A stretch of DNA of 64,000 nucleotides, taken from NCBI GenBank assembly GCA_027422505.1, contig JAPQWV010000417.1, forward strand, positions 248,001-312,000, given 5' to 3'. Below the pieces are notes generated by a model that did no database searches, had not been told where the DNA came from, and worked only from the letters and a program-made list of their open reading frames with translations. The DNA is from Craterostigma plantagineum. Taxonomy: Eukaryota > Streptophyta > Magnoliopsida > Lamiales > Linderniaceae. Below, one piece after another: positions 11,718-23,889 of the stretch (within the stretch, counting starts at the first letter, position 1; each line of letters opens with the position of its first letter). The translations under genes were made by a program, and so were the position numbers.

Positions 11718-12352
11718 TGTTGAGATTGTGAGCCAAAAACATCGACGATCAAGGCCAGGAAGATCCGAAAAGAACTGAAGATGATGAAGGGCCGAGCAAG
11801 GGCAAATTGGAGCTGAAGAATTTGTTTCTATACATGAGATATGCAGGTTGAATCTCAGCCCTTCGATCTGGCGCGGTTCTTATTCAGTGGCTGAGATTAA
11901 AACTAATAGAACCGAGTTCACGTTTCTATTAGTAGGAGGAAAGCTCACTGTACAATGCAAAAAGCAGGAGGTACAAGTCGTCTAAGCACAACTGCATAAA
12001 CTGTTATTTTCCTGAAGCTTATAAATAGCAGATTTCGAGTGTTCAAGTAAGTAACTTCGAGCGATCTTATCTTCCGATAGAGTGAGATTAAGGTTTGATG
12101 TAAACTAGAGAATTGGTGAGGAAGATACCATCTTGTAATCCCAATTTACGGTTTGGAATAAAGAGCTTTGGTTGGTTTGTGGAGTAGGTCAAAAGTCGAG
12201 ACCGAACCAGGTATTTCTGTGTGTTTTTATGGTTTTCTTTAGATGTGATTTTTGATTCTTTACACAATCAAGATCATGAATCTTGATATGTTGAACGCAC
12301 ACAATTGATAGCTAATTGAGTTTTCGAATCTTTGGGCGCCGAATTTCCAACA
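11718..12352 (+). repeat. Copia 5' LTR
   Basis: Begins TGTTGAGATTGTGAGCC and matches 27167-27783 nearly throughout. A TATA box, TATAAATAG, is at 12020-12028. The right end is taken at CCAACA; the sequence after it (GTGGTGCGGCGAG) is only a poor match to the initiator-Met primer site, so the end is uncertain by several bases. Confidence 0.8.
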
Positions 12353-12390
12353 AGTGGTGCGGCGAGACGTTGGAATAACGTGATCTTCAT

Positions 12391-12471
12391 ATGGCTGCCA
12401 CAAAATTCAAAATGGAGATGTTTACGGGCCAAAATGATTTTGGCTTGTGGAAGATGAAGATGAAGGCTTTA
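12391..12471 (+). pseudogene. Copia gag, N-terminal piece
   Basis: The ATG at 12391 starts MAATKFKMEMFTG, then DFGLWKMKMKAL, the typical first residues of copia gag. The frame is cut after 27 codons by the Athila insertion and resumes at 25279 in the same frame (ALLTEKGLEEAL across the joint). Confidence 0.85.
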
Positions 12472-13872
12472 TGATCGACACGTGGTGTGTGAATGAAAAG
12501 TGCGACAAGTAATAATTAAAACGAATACTAAATTACTCGACGTGCGATAGGCAGTGGACCTATCGTTTGTAGTGTAGTAAAGTGAGTAAACGAGTATCGA
12601 ACACGAGGAATAAATCAAGTACTAGTAATGACCTATCGACTCGATATTTAACCTAAATAAAATACGCAAATTGTTTGACGACTTAACCTAACAGATCGCT
12701 CCTAATCAACTAGAAATTCGAAGAACACGCTTAGAACTGATATGAAGCTTCAGATGATAAAGATGTGTTCGGGATTCGAATCCCACTAGGTGTGATCGCC
12801 TAAGACAACGAAATATCGTGCCTACGTGATTCTTGACTAAATCCCAGTAATTTTTCTACCCACTCGCGAATTTGTTGTCGCCCTAAACGTTCGTGGGGAT
12901 CTAAAATTCAGTAATTACTAATAGCGAGGATCGAGTATTTGCTTTCGCCCTATACTCGAATCCTATCTTCTACGAACGGCCTAATCGTTGTTTAGCTGTC
13001 GCCCTAAACGATTTTCCATACATTCACTTTAACACATTGACATATTAAAGCGAAAAAGTAATTTCATAGAACAATAAATAGTGAGAATACGCAAATCACG
13101 ATAAACATGTCTTAAGTACGACTAACCTAGCGTTCATCTAATCACAAACACAAAAGGGATTTAGCTGTGCATGATAGACGAGAAAACAACGAAAGAAATA
13201 AAGGATAAAGGCGAAGAATTCATGTTCTTGATATACGGATGATCTTCGATGAGAGTGTTGAAGATTCTTCGTTCTTCATTCTATTGGGCGTGATCTCGTC
13301 GATGATCCGTCTCTTGCGCTCCGGGATGCGATTCTGCGTTCTTTTGTGCTAATTTTCGTCTCTAGAGTGATTAGGGTTAATCTCTGGTAAGTTGTCTCTT
13401 TTCTAGATCGAATTTGGGCTTTTTATAAGAATTTCCGTATAGGTCACGGCCTGGGGCATGGTCCGTCACGGCCGTGACCATCACCAACTCGACGCGCTTA
13501 TGTTTCTGTCACTGGTCACGACCAAATGCATTGTCGGCCACGGCCGTGACCATCATCTTCCCAGCTCTCTGCCCTTCGTCACGGTTTGGAGCACTACACG
13601 TCACGGCCGTGACCACTGGCAGTGAGTGTTTGTCCACGTTCTGTCCCATGTCACGGCCAGATGCATTATCGGTCACGGCCGTGACCATCGGCAGTAAAGA
13701 GGTTTTCGCGCCGTTTTGCCTCGTTTTCGCTCCTTTTCGCCCGAAACTCGTCCTAAGCTCCTTCAATAGCAAAATAAGTGTAAATATATCGAATAGATGC
13801 ATAAATTGATTGCTAAAGCTCTATTATACCCCGAATAAATACTACGATAAATGCATTGAAATGCGTTTATCA
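12472..13872 (-). repeat. Athila 3' LTR
   Basis: 1401 bp, ends TG...CA. It matches 23890-25278 with few differences. On the minus strand it starts TGATAAACGCA and at once shows an imperfect hairpin (TGCATTTATC as the other arm). It has a TATA-like TTATAAAAAG and four copies, one mutated, of the palindrome GTCACGGCCGTGAC (13465, 13537, 13600, 13672). Confidence 0.92.
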
Positions 13873-13874
13873 AA

Positions 13875-13886
13875 CCTCCCCACACT
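13875..13886 (-). promoter_or_regulatory. Athila polypurine tract
   Basis: On the minus strand AGTGTGGGGAGG lies two bases upstream of the 3' LTR. It is the expected primer site for plus-strand DNA synthesis. Confidence 0.85.
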
Positions 13887-15558
13887 TAAGCATTTGCTTG
13901 TCCTCAAGTAAATTAGAAATCAGATAAGGCATCAAACTAGGATAACGGCACGATTGTTCGCAATTTATCATCAAAGCTAGAAAGCACAAAAGGAATCAAG
14001 CAAACAATCACGGACATTACACTAATGACTTGCACTTGTCGACCTGAATTTTCTTCGCACTGCTAATCGAGACTCATACCTCACAAGGATTCACTCAATT
14101 CACTCAAGTGTATAGGCTAGCATATGATGAGTCGCTCAATTCGTGCACTAGTCCAACCCCTACCATAAACTTGCAAGTTAATCGCATCTCTACTATTCAA
14201 AGGGCAAGTATAAATCTGAGGGTCTTTTCGGGGAAAACGGGTCGAACAATCATAAAGCGACAAGCATAAATAATGAACACTTCATCATAGAGCTAGGACA
14301 CGTGATCGAAAATTATCAAAGGATACAGCATGATCAAACAGACAGTCACACGTCCCAACATAAGACTCGACGTTCTCGCTCCGAAATCCTAGACTTTTCT
14401 GCTCGACCCTCTCAACTCAGTTTCCTTTCATTTTCTGCCCTTTCACCTTAGTTACGCTCTACTTTTGTGCACTGCCCTTATTCCCTAAAAACATCAAGGT
14501 TCGGCTTTTGTCGCAAAGAATACATCGTCACAGCGAATGCCGTGTACCTAGGGATACTTATTACCAAGACCTATATCTTGCCAAAGGGTTATGGGCAGGC
14601 TTATGCAAGGGATCGGGTCATTTCAGAAAACGGTCAAGTAAGGGACGAGTCATTTCACGAATAGCAGAGAAGAACATCAAATCAAACACTGGAACAGTAA
14701 CTTTCAAGTTCGACTTCTGCTTTATTCTAATCAACTCAGGCTCATAAAATCTCTGGAGGTTTATTCGGGTCAGTGGCTTCTATAACATACGAGGTAAGCA
14801 ACGAATAGGCTCAGGCTCAACGTGGCTAACTAATGGGGTTCGTCATGGTTAAGAAAATTTTGGCCCTGGACTTGATTCCTAACGCCCTCATCATTTTCAC
14901 ACTCGTACACCAAAACAGTTTCAACATGCATCAGACAGGCAAGTTCTAGAGAGATATAGACTAGGCACGTCACACAACCAAGAAAAATGAGCGTAAGCCC
15001 GTCAGGCTCAAACTCTCACACGAAACAGGGTTATGTGTACGGATCTCTCAAAACAGTGCTATATCTATTCGGGCAGATAAGATTCAATAAGTCACGCATG
15101 TCCTAATTGCTCACAGAATTTCATAGAATGCAGACCAACTCGAGATAAGCGCAAACAATCATGCCTGATTCAGTAATTCATGCCTTTCCAACGAACTCAA
15201 CGACTCACGGACACGTCATAAAAATTTAAAAATTTTCACGTAAGTTCTAAAACTAAATTCCCCTCCCCACACTTAAGTCAGACGTTGTCCTCAACGTAAA
15301 AAAATGATAGAAGTGAAGGAAAAAGAGTTTAAAAGAACGGGACTCCCCTGACGTGGTCGTGTCGTAGATGTTTATTATGCGCGTGAAGGTCGTGTTGTAA
15401 TCCATTATGCGTATCCTGGCGCTAGCTAGAGAGCAATAGACACGAAAAGAGAGTAGTCATAAGATTAACTAGAAACATAGTTATAAGCGCAATGTCATGA
15501 ATGAATCACACGCGACTACGCAAGCAAATGCAATGTCATAAAGGAAAAGAAGAAATCC
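13887..15558 (-). other. Athila 3' non-coding region
   Basis: About 1.7 kb between ORF3 and the polypurine tract, without a supported ORF. Long untranslated 3' regions are normal in Athila elements. Open frames of 65-79 codons near 14467-14747 lack any family signal. Confidence 0.6.
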
Positions 15559-16905
15559 CTAAGGAGGTGGCGGCGGTGGCTGTGGTGATGGTGGCCTCGG
15601 GCGCAGGAAGGCCATCGATTGCTGGGAATACTTGAGCGCCGTGTCCATGGCTTGAAGGGCCTGGTTATAACGCTCTAGCTCTGCATCGTAACGGCGGTGG
15701 CCTTCCTCGTTCTGGCGCTCGTACTCTTCCTGTCGCCGCCGAGTCTCTTCGTTGTATCGCTGGAGCTCGTCGTCCCTCTGTAGCGAGTCGGCGTTCATGC
15801 GCATCATGTCCTGGTGCAGTGCTTCAAGGTCCGCCTTTGACGCGAACGGGGCGACGCCGGATGATTCGCCCTGATGGTAGCCAGAGGAATAGGAGGGCCC
15901 TGCTGTCGTCGTGTCTGTCTCCACTGGGTGGGGGCCCTCGAGGTAGAGCTGGTCGTCGGGGACGGCACCTTGGTCGGTCTGGCCGCGATACATCTCGTGC
16001 CAGATATACACCTTGTTGGCGCGAGTCCAGGTGGGCGCCTTCACGAGCATCTTCATCTTTACAAGCATCTCCTCGTTCACCGGGCGACGCCCGCCTACTA
16101 CCTCCATCTCGGGTGCATTCGCTGGCCAGTAGCGTAATCCCTTGATCACCTTGGTGATGAGTGGGCCGACGACGATCTTGCCATGGGGTCGTGCTTCCGC
16201 CTGAGCACTGAAGGCGTGGGCCATCGCCATCCCTAAATTGATCCGTTCGCCTCGCTGCAGCTGGGTCAGGTAAAACAGATCGCGGAGGGTGACTGCTCCG
16301 TGTGAGTCACCCCTCGGTGTAAGCGAGGTCGTCAGGAGGCGGTGAATATAGCGCAGTCCTGGGCTCCTCAGCGCAGACGCCTTCGACGTCTTCGCGCTGT
16401 ATGCCGGCTCGCCAGGTTGAGCGATGTCAGCCCAGCACCCCTGTCGTCCGCCCGGTTGATCGAAGTAAGTCGCGAAGGACCGGTGTCGGGGCTCTGGGAC
16501 TCCAAGTGCATGGTACAGAGTGTCGGCCCTCACTATCTGCTCTTCGTTGAATGCGCGAAATCGGATTTTGTGGTCGCCATATTCGTCGAAGGAGAACGTG
16601 GCAAGGAACTCCAAGGTGAGTTCCTTGTATACTGGTTCGTCGATGGCCAGGAAGGTGTTCCATCCATTGAGTGATAAGTACTGGGCGACCTGCTAGTCGA
16701 TGTGGTGCTTCGCCAGCGTCTCGTGGTCGATCTGGTCCATGGCTAAGAACTCCATTCCCTTCACCCTGGTGTATCGTGCCGTCTGGGCCTCGTTAGTGAA
16801 CTGGCCCATGGCTTCTAGCATTGTCGGCGGGGGCCCGCGTCGCCTTTGACGAACGGGCGAACGCGAGGCGGGGTCACGTGAGGCTGAAGAGCGACTTTTA
16901 CCCAT
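15559..16905 (-). pseudogene. Athila ORF3, ATHILA-domain protein at the env-like position
   Basis: The ATG at 16905 opens MGKSRSSASRDPASRSP. The frame meets one TAG at 16695-16693 and stays open to 15559, giving a product of about 448 residues if the stop is read. The middle part (LEFLATFSFDEYG, then IRFRAFNEEQIV) matches the ATHILA ORF-1 family of plant retrotransposons. The C-terminal third is a Glu/Arg-rich coiled-coil-like helix ending in a proline run. No signal peptide or membrane segment is seen, so an envelope role is not supported. On the minus strand a CTTTCAG acceptor at 16911-16917 precedes the ATG, which suggests a spliced subgenomic mRNA. Confidence 0.75.
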
Positions 16906-16919
16906 AGTACCTGAAAGCG

Positions 16920-18209
16920 AAAGTGTGAGCTCAAAGAGATAGCAAATAAACGCAAGCAACTTGACTCGACAAAAATATTTACAGGAGACATGTAGTAATC
17001 TCGATCACATGCAAAAGTTCAAAGCGGCATTTGTCGAACACGTCACGGGCAAGTTGGGATAAGCATATCAAATCCAAAATTAATGTTCCAAATCAACAAA
17101 TTACGCATACCCAACATGTCAATAGCATGTAATCATCATAAAATAGCAAGAAGAACACGAAATTGGGCTTAATTTCGAAAGGCCCCAAAATCGAAATTAG
17201 GGTTCTTCGTAAACATGTCGCAATTCAACGTCAATTCACGTAATTAAGCATGATTGAAGAGCTCCTAGCATGTATCTACCAATAATAGAGCAAGTCAAAC
17301 ACAAAATTGGTCCCAATTTCAAGAAGCCCCAAAATCGAAATTAGGGTTCGTCATCAAAATCCGAAAATTCGCAACCAATTTCAACGAATGAAGCACACCC
17401 AATAGTAAATATATCATGTAATGAACGATTAAGAACAGATTCATATCCAAGAATTAGCAATTTCGAGGAGCTTCTCCAAAATTTAGATCGAAATAGTGCA
17501 AAGAAGAAAAATTTCATTCCTTCGAGTTTTCTGATGATTGAAAGAGACGAATTGGAAGGTTTAAGCTGTGGGTAACCGGATTGGGGATGGGTTTTACGTC
17601 GATTTGTGGTGATGGTGGTGGTTTGGGGGTGGTGATGGCGAGGTGAGGAAGAAGGGTCGCGAGAGAGAGAGAGAGAAAAGAGGGAGGAAAAGACGAAAAG
17701 TTCGGATTTTTCCTTTAAATTCGTGAGGGTCACAGCCGTGACCTTCAAAGGTCTTGGCCGTGACCCGAGGCAGTGTGAGCCTCTGGAACACGTCACGGCC
17801 GTGACCGAATAGGGTTTTTTTTATATATATATGTTTTTTAACCCGTAAACGTCACGGCCGTGACTGATTAAGCAGTTGGCTGTGACACGAGGCAGTGAGT
17901 GTTTCTGGAGGGTGTCACGGCCGTGACTGCTTAAGCAGTTGGCCATGACATGAGGCAGTGAGTGCCTCTGGGGGTTGTCACGGCCGTGACTGCTTAAGCA
18001 GTTGGCCGTGACATCATTTTTTTATTTTACAACTAAGGCTATGCCTAAGACATAAATGAAAATACCTGGATTGCCTCCCAAGAAGCGCTTACTTTACCGT
18101 CTTTAGCCGGACGTCGATTCGTTCGCTCAAGTCTGGAAGTCTAGGTATAGCACTTCCCTCTCGGTCGCGTCTTCCTCGCCTGCGTGATAGTGCTTCAATC
18201 TATGGCCGT
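16920..18209 (-). other. Athila spacer between pol and ORF3
   Basis: Non-coding region with an inner 63-bp tandem array (separate entry). The 151-codon frame at 17341-17796 is low-complexity and has no recognised domain. Confidence 0.6.
17729..18018. repeat. Tandem 63-bp repeat built on the palindrome GTCACGGCCGTGAC
   Basis: The palindrome occurs at 17729 (one change), 17792, 17851, 17914 and 17977; the last three are spaced exactly 63 bp apart. Each unit also holds CTGCTTAAGCAG (or a variant) and a GAGGCAGTGAGTG box. The same palindrome and GGCAGTGAGTG box occur in both LTRs. Confidence 0.92.
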
Positions 18210-19538
18210 TCACCTTAAAAGTACCATGCTCCATACCTGAATCTCAACAGTACCATAAGGGAAAACACGGGTAACAGTGAACGGTCCTGACCAGCGTGAT
18301 CTAAGCTTGCCAGGAAAAAGCCTAAGTCGAGAGTTAAAAAGAAGGACTTGGTCCCCTTCCTGAAACTCTCGCCTTTGCCTAATCTTTTTATCATGATAGG
18401 CTTTGGAGCGTTCCTTGTACATGCGGGCGTTATCGTAAGCCGATAAGCGCCACTCGTCTAATTCGTTGATTTGGAGTTGCCGCTTTCTGCCGGCGTTCCC
18501 CAAATCAAGATCCAAGGACTTGATGGTCCAATATGCCTTATGCTCTATTTCTACGGGAAGATGGCATGTTTTTCCATAGACTAATCTATATGGTGTGGTG
18601 CCTATGGGAGTCTTATACGCAGTCCTATATGCCCAAAGTGCATCATTCAACTTGTTCGCCCACTCCCTACGGTTCCCCTCTATAGTTTTCTCTAGAATGC
18701 ATTTCAACTCGCGATTCACTACTTCGACTTGACCACTAGCTTGGGAATGGTACGGGGTGGATAGGCTATGTCTAACACCGTAACGTTCTAAAGTGCGTGC
18801 AAACTGGGTGTTACAAAAGTGAGTGCCTCTATCACTAATAATGCATCTAGGTGCCCCAAAACGTGAAAATAACGCTCGCAAAAATCTAACGACGACCCTA
18901 GCGTCGTTTGTGGTTAAGGCTTGCGCCTCGGCCCACTTAGACACATAATCGACGACAACTAGGATGTACTTATTATTGTATGAGCTAGGAAATGGACCCA
19001 TAAAATCTATACCCCACACATCGAATATCTCACATACCAAAATGAAATTCTGAGGCATTTCGTCGCGTTTGGAGAGATTACCTGCGCGCTGACACTGATC
19101 ACAAGTGTCAACGTACCTTTGGGCATCCTTAAAGATCGTGGGCCAGTAAAATCCACTCTCCAACACCTTCTGAGCGGTTCTGTTGGCCGCATAGTGCCCT
19201 CCCGTCGGTCCGTTGTGGCAATGCCTGAGAATCTGCGTCGTTTCTGGGGCAGCAACGCATCGTCGGATCACCTGGTCTGCACATCTCCTGAAAAGATACG
19301 GGTCTTCCCAAAAGTAGTACCTCAGATCAGAAAAGAATTTCTTCTTTTGCTGACTGGTGTACTCCTTTGGTAGGACCCTCGCAACGAGATAGTTAGCATA
19401 ATATGCAAACCAAGGGTTGTCGTCCCTTACCACATGTATCGCGTAGAGGTGTTCGTCTGGGAATCGATCTTGTATTGCCCTTTCGTCCTTATTATAGATC
19501 TCGGACTCCTCTAATCGACAGAGGTGATCCGCCACCAT
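18210..19538 (-). pseudogene. Athila pol, integrase part
   Basis: 442 open codons. There is a zinc-binding H-H-C-C region ([11 protein letters not shown], then CDQCQR) and an integrase core with catalytic D in GIDFMGP, D in IISDRGTHF and E in [10 protein letters not shown], followed by a C-terminal basic region. All catalytic residues are present. It is one polyprotein with the RT part and is split from it only by a TAA at 19628-19626. In the intact element it would insert the cDNA into host DNA. Confidence 0.92.
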
Positions 19539-19625
19539 GTTCTCCGCACCCTTCTTGTCGCGGATCTCTATGTCGAACTCTTGCAGTAGCAGGATCCACC
19601 TAATTAGCCGTGGCTTGGCATCGGG

Positions 19626-21233
19626 TTATGCTAACAAGTACTTAAGAGCAGAGTGGTCAGTAAAAACAATAACTTTAGATAGGATCAGATATGACCTGAA
19701 CTTGTCGAAAGCGAAGACGACGGCCAGCAGCTCCTTTTCGGTGGTCGTGTAATTGGCCTGGGCTGCATCTAGCGTCTTACTCGCGTAGTATATCGGCCTG
19801 AAGTGGTTGTCCTTATGCCCTAGCACGGCCCCAACTGTATAGTCACTAGCATCGTACATTCGTTCAAAGGGCAGCCCCCAGTCAGGGGTTACCATAATAG
19901 GTACTGCGATGAGTCTTTCCTTAAGTAAATTGAAAGCATGCAGACATTCGTCAAAATCAAACGGGGCATCTTTCTCTAACAATCTAGACATAGGACGTGC
20001 AATCTTAGAAAAATCTTTGATAAACCTACGATAAAATCCCGCATGTCCTAGAAAGCTTCTAATCGACTTCACGTTCGAGGGGACATGCAATTTTTCTATG
20101 GTTTCTAACTTAGCCCGATCAACTTCGATTCCTTTATAGGAGATCTTGTGATCGAGGACTATACCCTCTCGAACCATGAAGTGGCACTTTTCCCAATTAA
20201 GTGCCAAGTTCGTTTCCTCGCATCGTGCGAGTACGAGCTTCAGATTTGACAAGCATGCATCAAACGACGACCCGAAAACAGAAAAATCGTCCATAAATAC
20301 CTCCATTACCTCACCTACCAATTCGTCGAATATGGCCATCATGCATCGCTGGAAGGTGGCTGGGGCATTGCATAAGCCAAATGGCATCTTTCGGTACGCG
20401 AACATTCCGAACGGGCACGTAAACGTGGTCTTCTCCTGGTCCTCAGGTGCTATGGGAATCTGTAGATAGCCTGACAAACCATCAAGGAAACAATAAAATG
20501 AGTGACCCGCTAACTTTTCTAGCATTTGATCAATAAATGGTAAAGGGAAATGATCCTTTCGCGTGGCATCGTTCAACTTCCTGTAGTCGATGCAGACGCG
20601 CCATCCGGTCACGATCCTCGTCGGGATCAGTTCGTTCTTGTCGTTGGTGACGACCGTCATGCCTCCTTTTTTTGGAACTAGTTGGACCGGGCTGACCCAT
20701 GCGCTGTCTGAAATGGGATAGATCACCCCCACGTCTAGCAATTTGATCACCTCATTCTTTACCACGTCCTTCATATTGGGGTTGAGCCGCCTTTGGCGTT
20801 GAGCGACCGGCTTGAAATCGTCCTCCATGAGGATCTTGTGCGTGCAATAGCCCGGGTTGATGCCCCTTATGTCGGATATCTTCCACGCCAACGCCTTCTT
20901 GTGCGCCTTCAACACATCTAAGAGATGGCCCTTCTGTTCGTCGTCAAGGTTCGACGAGATGATGACCGACAGCCCTCTATTGTTGCTCAGAAATGCGTAC
21001 TCGAGGTGGTCGGGCAGCGGCTTTAATTCCAGGACCGGTGGCTCCTCGACCGAGCTCTTTTCCTTGTCCTCTTCGCTGCTCTCGTCGATAGCTATGATCG
21101 GCTCGTCGACCTCTTCCCCACACTCATCGATCGCCATAAGTGTATGCATGTCGTGATCGTCGACCTGTGACAGACCTTGCACGGAAAAGAGAAAGTCGTG
21201 GTCCAATACGTCCAAAAGGTAACATTTTATCAT
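19626..21233 (-). pseudogene. Athila pol, reverse transcriptase and RNase H part
   Basis: 535 open codons. RT motifs are VQLVPKKGG, the LDGLSGYLQIPI block, and FMDDFSVFG holding the catalytic Asp pair. RNase H starts near YDASDYTVGAVLG and ends at FTDHSALKYLLA, where TAA replaces what is normally a lysine codon before [10 protein letters not shown]. It overlaps in another frame the end of the gag-protease frame (21124-22668). The nonsense change is the only visible break in this part. Confidence 0.92.
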
Positions 21234-22668
21234 CTTGCTCGCCGCTCTTTTTCATCGAGTCGGCCATATTAAAAGTAACTTTCTCGCCGTCTACTGTCAG
21301 GGTCAAAGTCCCATTCCTAACATCTATCATGGTCTCCCCCGTCGCTAGGAACGGTCTACCTAAAATCAAGGGAACATTCTCGTCTTCCTCCATATCTAAA
21401 ATAACGAAATCTGTGGGAATCAAAAACTTATCGACTTTAACTAAGACATCCTCGATAACACCTCGGGGGTACTTCAGCGACCTATCAGCTAGTTGGAGGC
21501 TCATTCTAGTGGGTCGTGGCTCACCTAATCCTAAACACTTGAACATAGAATACAACATAAGATTAATGCTATCGCCTAGGTCTGCTAGAGCACGCTCAAT
21601 CACTAGATCTCCTATAAGACAGGGAATAGTGAAACTCCCTGGATCCTTGAGCTTCTTAGGGATCTTGCTTTGGAGAATCGCCGAGCACTCTCCTCGTAGG
21701 CAAACGGTGGAGACGTGTTCGAGCTTCCTTCTGTTTGTCAGCAGGTCCTTCAAGAACTTGGTGAAGCTGGGCATCTGCGTAATAGCATCAACGAAAGGTA
21801 AGTTAATATGCAACTCTTTACACATACCCATAAATTTACCGAACTGCGCCTCGTTCTTGTCCTTCTTCAGTCGAGCCGGGTATGGGATCTTCGGCTGGTA
21901 TGGCTTCACTGGTGGCCGCTGGATCTCCGTCACCTTTTCCTTCTCGGGCTCGACCTTCTCCTTCTCACCGTCGGCCTTCTCGACATCGTCGCCCCTGATC
22001 TCCTCAACTTCGGGCTCGTCGTGGCTCTCAAAGTTGGCATTCTTCTTGGCCTTCTTTTTGGCGGGCACTTCTTGCAATTCTCGCCCATTCCTCAGCGTCA
22101 CCGCCTTGCAGTACTCCTTAGGATTCGGCTCGGTGTAGCTTGGGAGCGATCCCTGAGTACGCCCCGCCAACTGCTTCGCCATTTGGTCCATCTGCTGCTC
22201 CAGCTTCTTGAGCGAGGCGTCTGTGTTCTGAGCACGCAAGTCGTTCGCCTCCATGTACTCCTCCATCTTCGTCATACGGCTCTCGTGGGCTGCGGTGGTG
22301 CTACTGAAATTCGTGAGGAGTGTCTTCATCATGTCCTTCATCTCTCTCATGTCATCGGATCCTCCCGCGGTGGCCCATTTTGGAATCCGGAAGGTCTGGG
22401 CTGAAATCCTGGTGGTCCTTGGCTCTGATGGTTCTGATTCCCGTACGCCAGGTTTGGATGTGCCCGAGGCTGGAAACTTCGCTGGCCGCCTTGGTAATTT
22501 CCCATATAATCTACGTGTTCCAGCGGCTGCCCAAGTTGGCAATCTGAGGTCTCGTGGGCTGCGCCGCAAATCCCGCATAATGGTACGTAAGGCGTGTGCT
22601 GTGTCGGTGTGGTGGTAGCCACGGCGTTCACGGGCTGAGTCTGCCGGACTTGGGAAGTAATGCACCAA
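21124..22668 (-). pseudogene. Athila gag C-terminal part and aspartic protease
   Basis: 514 open codons. The N-terminal third is gag-like, with a coiled-coil segment near MKTLLTNFSSTT and onward, then a lysine/glutamate-rich linker, then an Athila-type protease region (ALADLGDSINLMLYSMFK, later VPLILGRPFLATG). The family usually has DLGASINLMP here; Asp in place of Ala beside the catalytic motif may impair it. The upstream gag continues in other frames at 22682-23462, so the true ORF is broken. Confidence 0.85.
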
Positions 22669-22681
22669 TCACCGTCTGCAA

Positions 22682-23462
22682 CTAAGAGTTCGTCGAGGCG
22701 ATTTGTTGCTGGAGCGCCTCGATCTTAGCGTTAGTGGCCGTCTCCTCGCTCACTCCAAATACGCCTGTCGTCTTCATCCTGGTATTGCCCCTCATGAAGC
22801 TGTTCCTCGAGTAGTCCTCAATGAGGTTCCAAGCGTCGGTTGCATTGAGCTTCACGAGTCCTCCTTCGGCGGCTCCGTCTAACATATGGACAGTCTGGTC
22901 GTTGAGCCCCTCGTGGACCTGTTGATCTGGGCTGCCTTCGACATCCCGTGCTGTGGGCATCTCTTCAATAACGCCTTATAACGCTCTCACACCTCGTAAA
23001 GATTTTCAGACTCCTTCTGGTGGAATAAAGAGATTTCTGTCTTCAATCGTAGCACCTTCGACAGTGGGAAGTAGTGGCCGATAAACGCGGCCCGCAGCTC
23101 CTCCCAGGTGGTGATCGAGCGAGGTGGTAGCATCTCAAGCCAATCCTTGGCTCTAAACTTCAAAGAGAACGGGAACAACATGAGCTTAATCGCGTCGCCC
23201 GGAACACCATTGATTTTGATGGTGTCAGTCACCGTCAGAAATGCCTTCAGATGGGAGTAAGGATCGTCATCGGGGTTGCCCTCGAACTGGGCCGTCTGAA
23301 AATCATCTGAAGCCAAGAATGCTTCAGTTCAAAATTGTTGTTCTCGAGCGGCGAGATGACAATCGCCGATTCCGTACCACCTACCGCGGCATTCTTGAGG
23401 AGGTCCTGAAGCGATGGTTCCTCCTCTGGAATGTTGTGGACGGGCACTCGGTGGTCCGCCAT
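22682..23462 (-). pseudogene. Athila gag N-terminal part
   Basis: The start is the ATG at 23462 (MADHRVPVHNIPEEEPSL). A retrotransposon gag domain follows: IKLMLFPFSL, then ITTWEELRAAF, then FHQKESENLYEV. At least two frameshifts (near 23300-23320 and near 22935) and one TGA in place of Trp (just after LYEV, near 22985) divide it. Gag would form the virus-like particle. Confidence 0.88.
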
Positions 23463-23865
23463 GTCTACATCTGTATTGGGACTATTTAAGGCTGTCTCTA
23501 CACGTGAGTTTTGGATGGATTCCTGCGAACCATCCTCTGAATAACAGACTAACGGATCCTGAGAGCTGGTACGGTATCGTACTTAAGTTTCCTTCGTAAC
23601 TTCTGCTCGAAATCCGGGTCTGCGTCAACGGTGGGACCCGATGGATGGCTTCGGGTCATTCACCGCTGAATCGTGCCTTCAATGAGTGAGAAATAAAAAT
23701 TAGCGAAAAACAAACAAATACGCCGAATAAGAATACAAAATCAATAACGACGCAGAAAAACAACTAATGCGAATAGCACAAATAACGCAAACGGTAAAAA
23801 CAAAGAAAACATCAAAATCACAGTGGTTAAAGTACCGAACTACGGTGTTCCTAATATCAATTTAT
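23463..23865 (-). other. Athila leader between primer site and gag
   Basis: About 400 bp of non-coding 5' leader; nothing else seen. Confidence 0.7.
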
Positions 23866-23883
23866 TCCCCGGCAACGGCGCCA
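23866..23883 (-). promoter_or_regulatory. Primer-binding site, tRNA-Asp type
   Basis: On the minus strand TGGCGCCGTTGCCGGGGA is an 18-base complement to the 3' end of plant tRNA-Asp including CCA. It lies six bases from the 5' LTR. This primer is characteristic of Athila and some Tat elements. Confidence 0.93.
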
Positions 23884-23889
23884 AAAACT

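Noticed and set aside
12771..12784. GGGATTCGAATCCC, like a tRNA T-arm (also at 24195-24208)
   Set aside because: A 14-bp palindrome in the Athila LTR. No matching acceptor, D or anticodon arms could be drawn around it, so it is not a tRNA gene.
13474..13809. Overlapping open frames on both strands in the Athila LTR (also 24898-25179)
   Set aside because: They are open because the LTR is full of the self-complementary GTCACGGCCGTGAC motif. There is no domain, and the LTR is regulatory.
15819..16145. Plus-strand frames across ORF3
   Set aside because: Arg/Gly/Ser-rich antisense shadows of the ATHILA-domain ORF in GC-rich DNA.
17846..18018. Regular repeats that might suggest a CRISPR array
   Set aside because: The whole 63-bp unit is conserved, not just a repeat with variable spacers, and the genome is a plant.
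21140..22138. 332-codon plus-strand frame
   Set aside because: It is antisense to the Athila gag-protease region, which has clear family motifs; a shadow frame.
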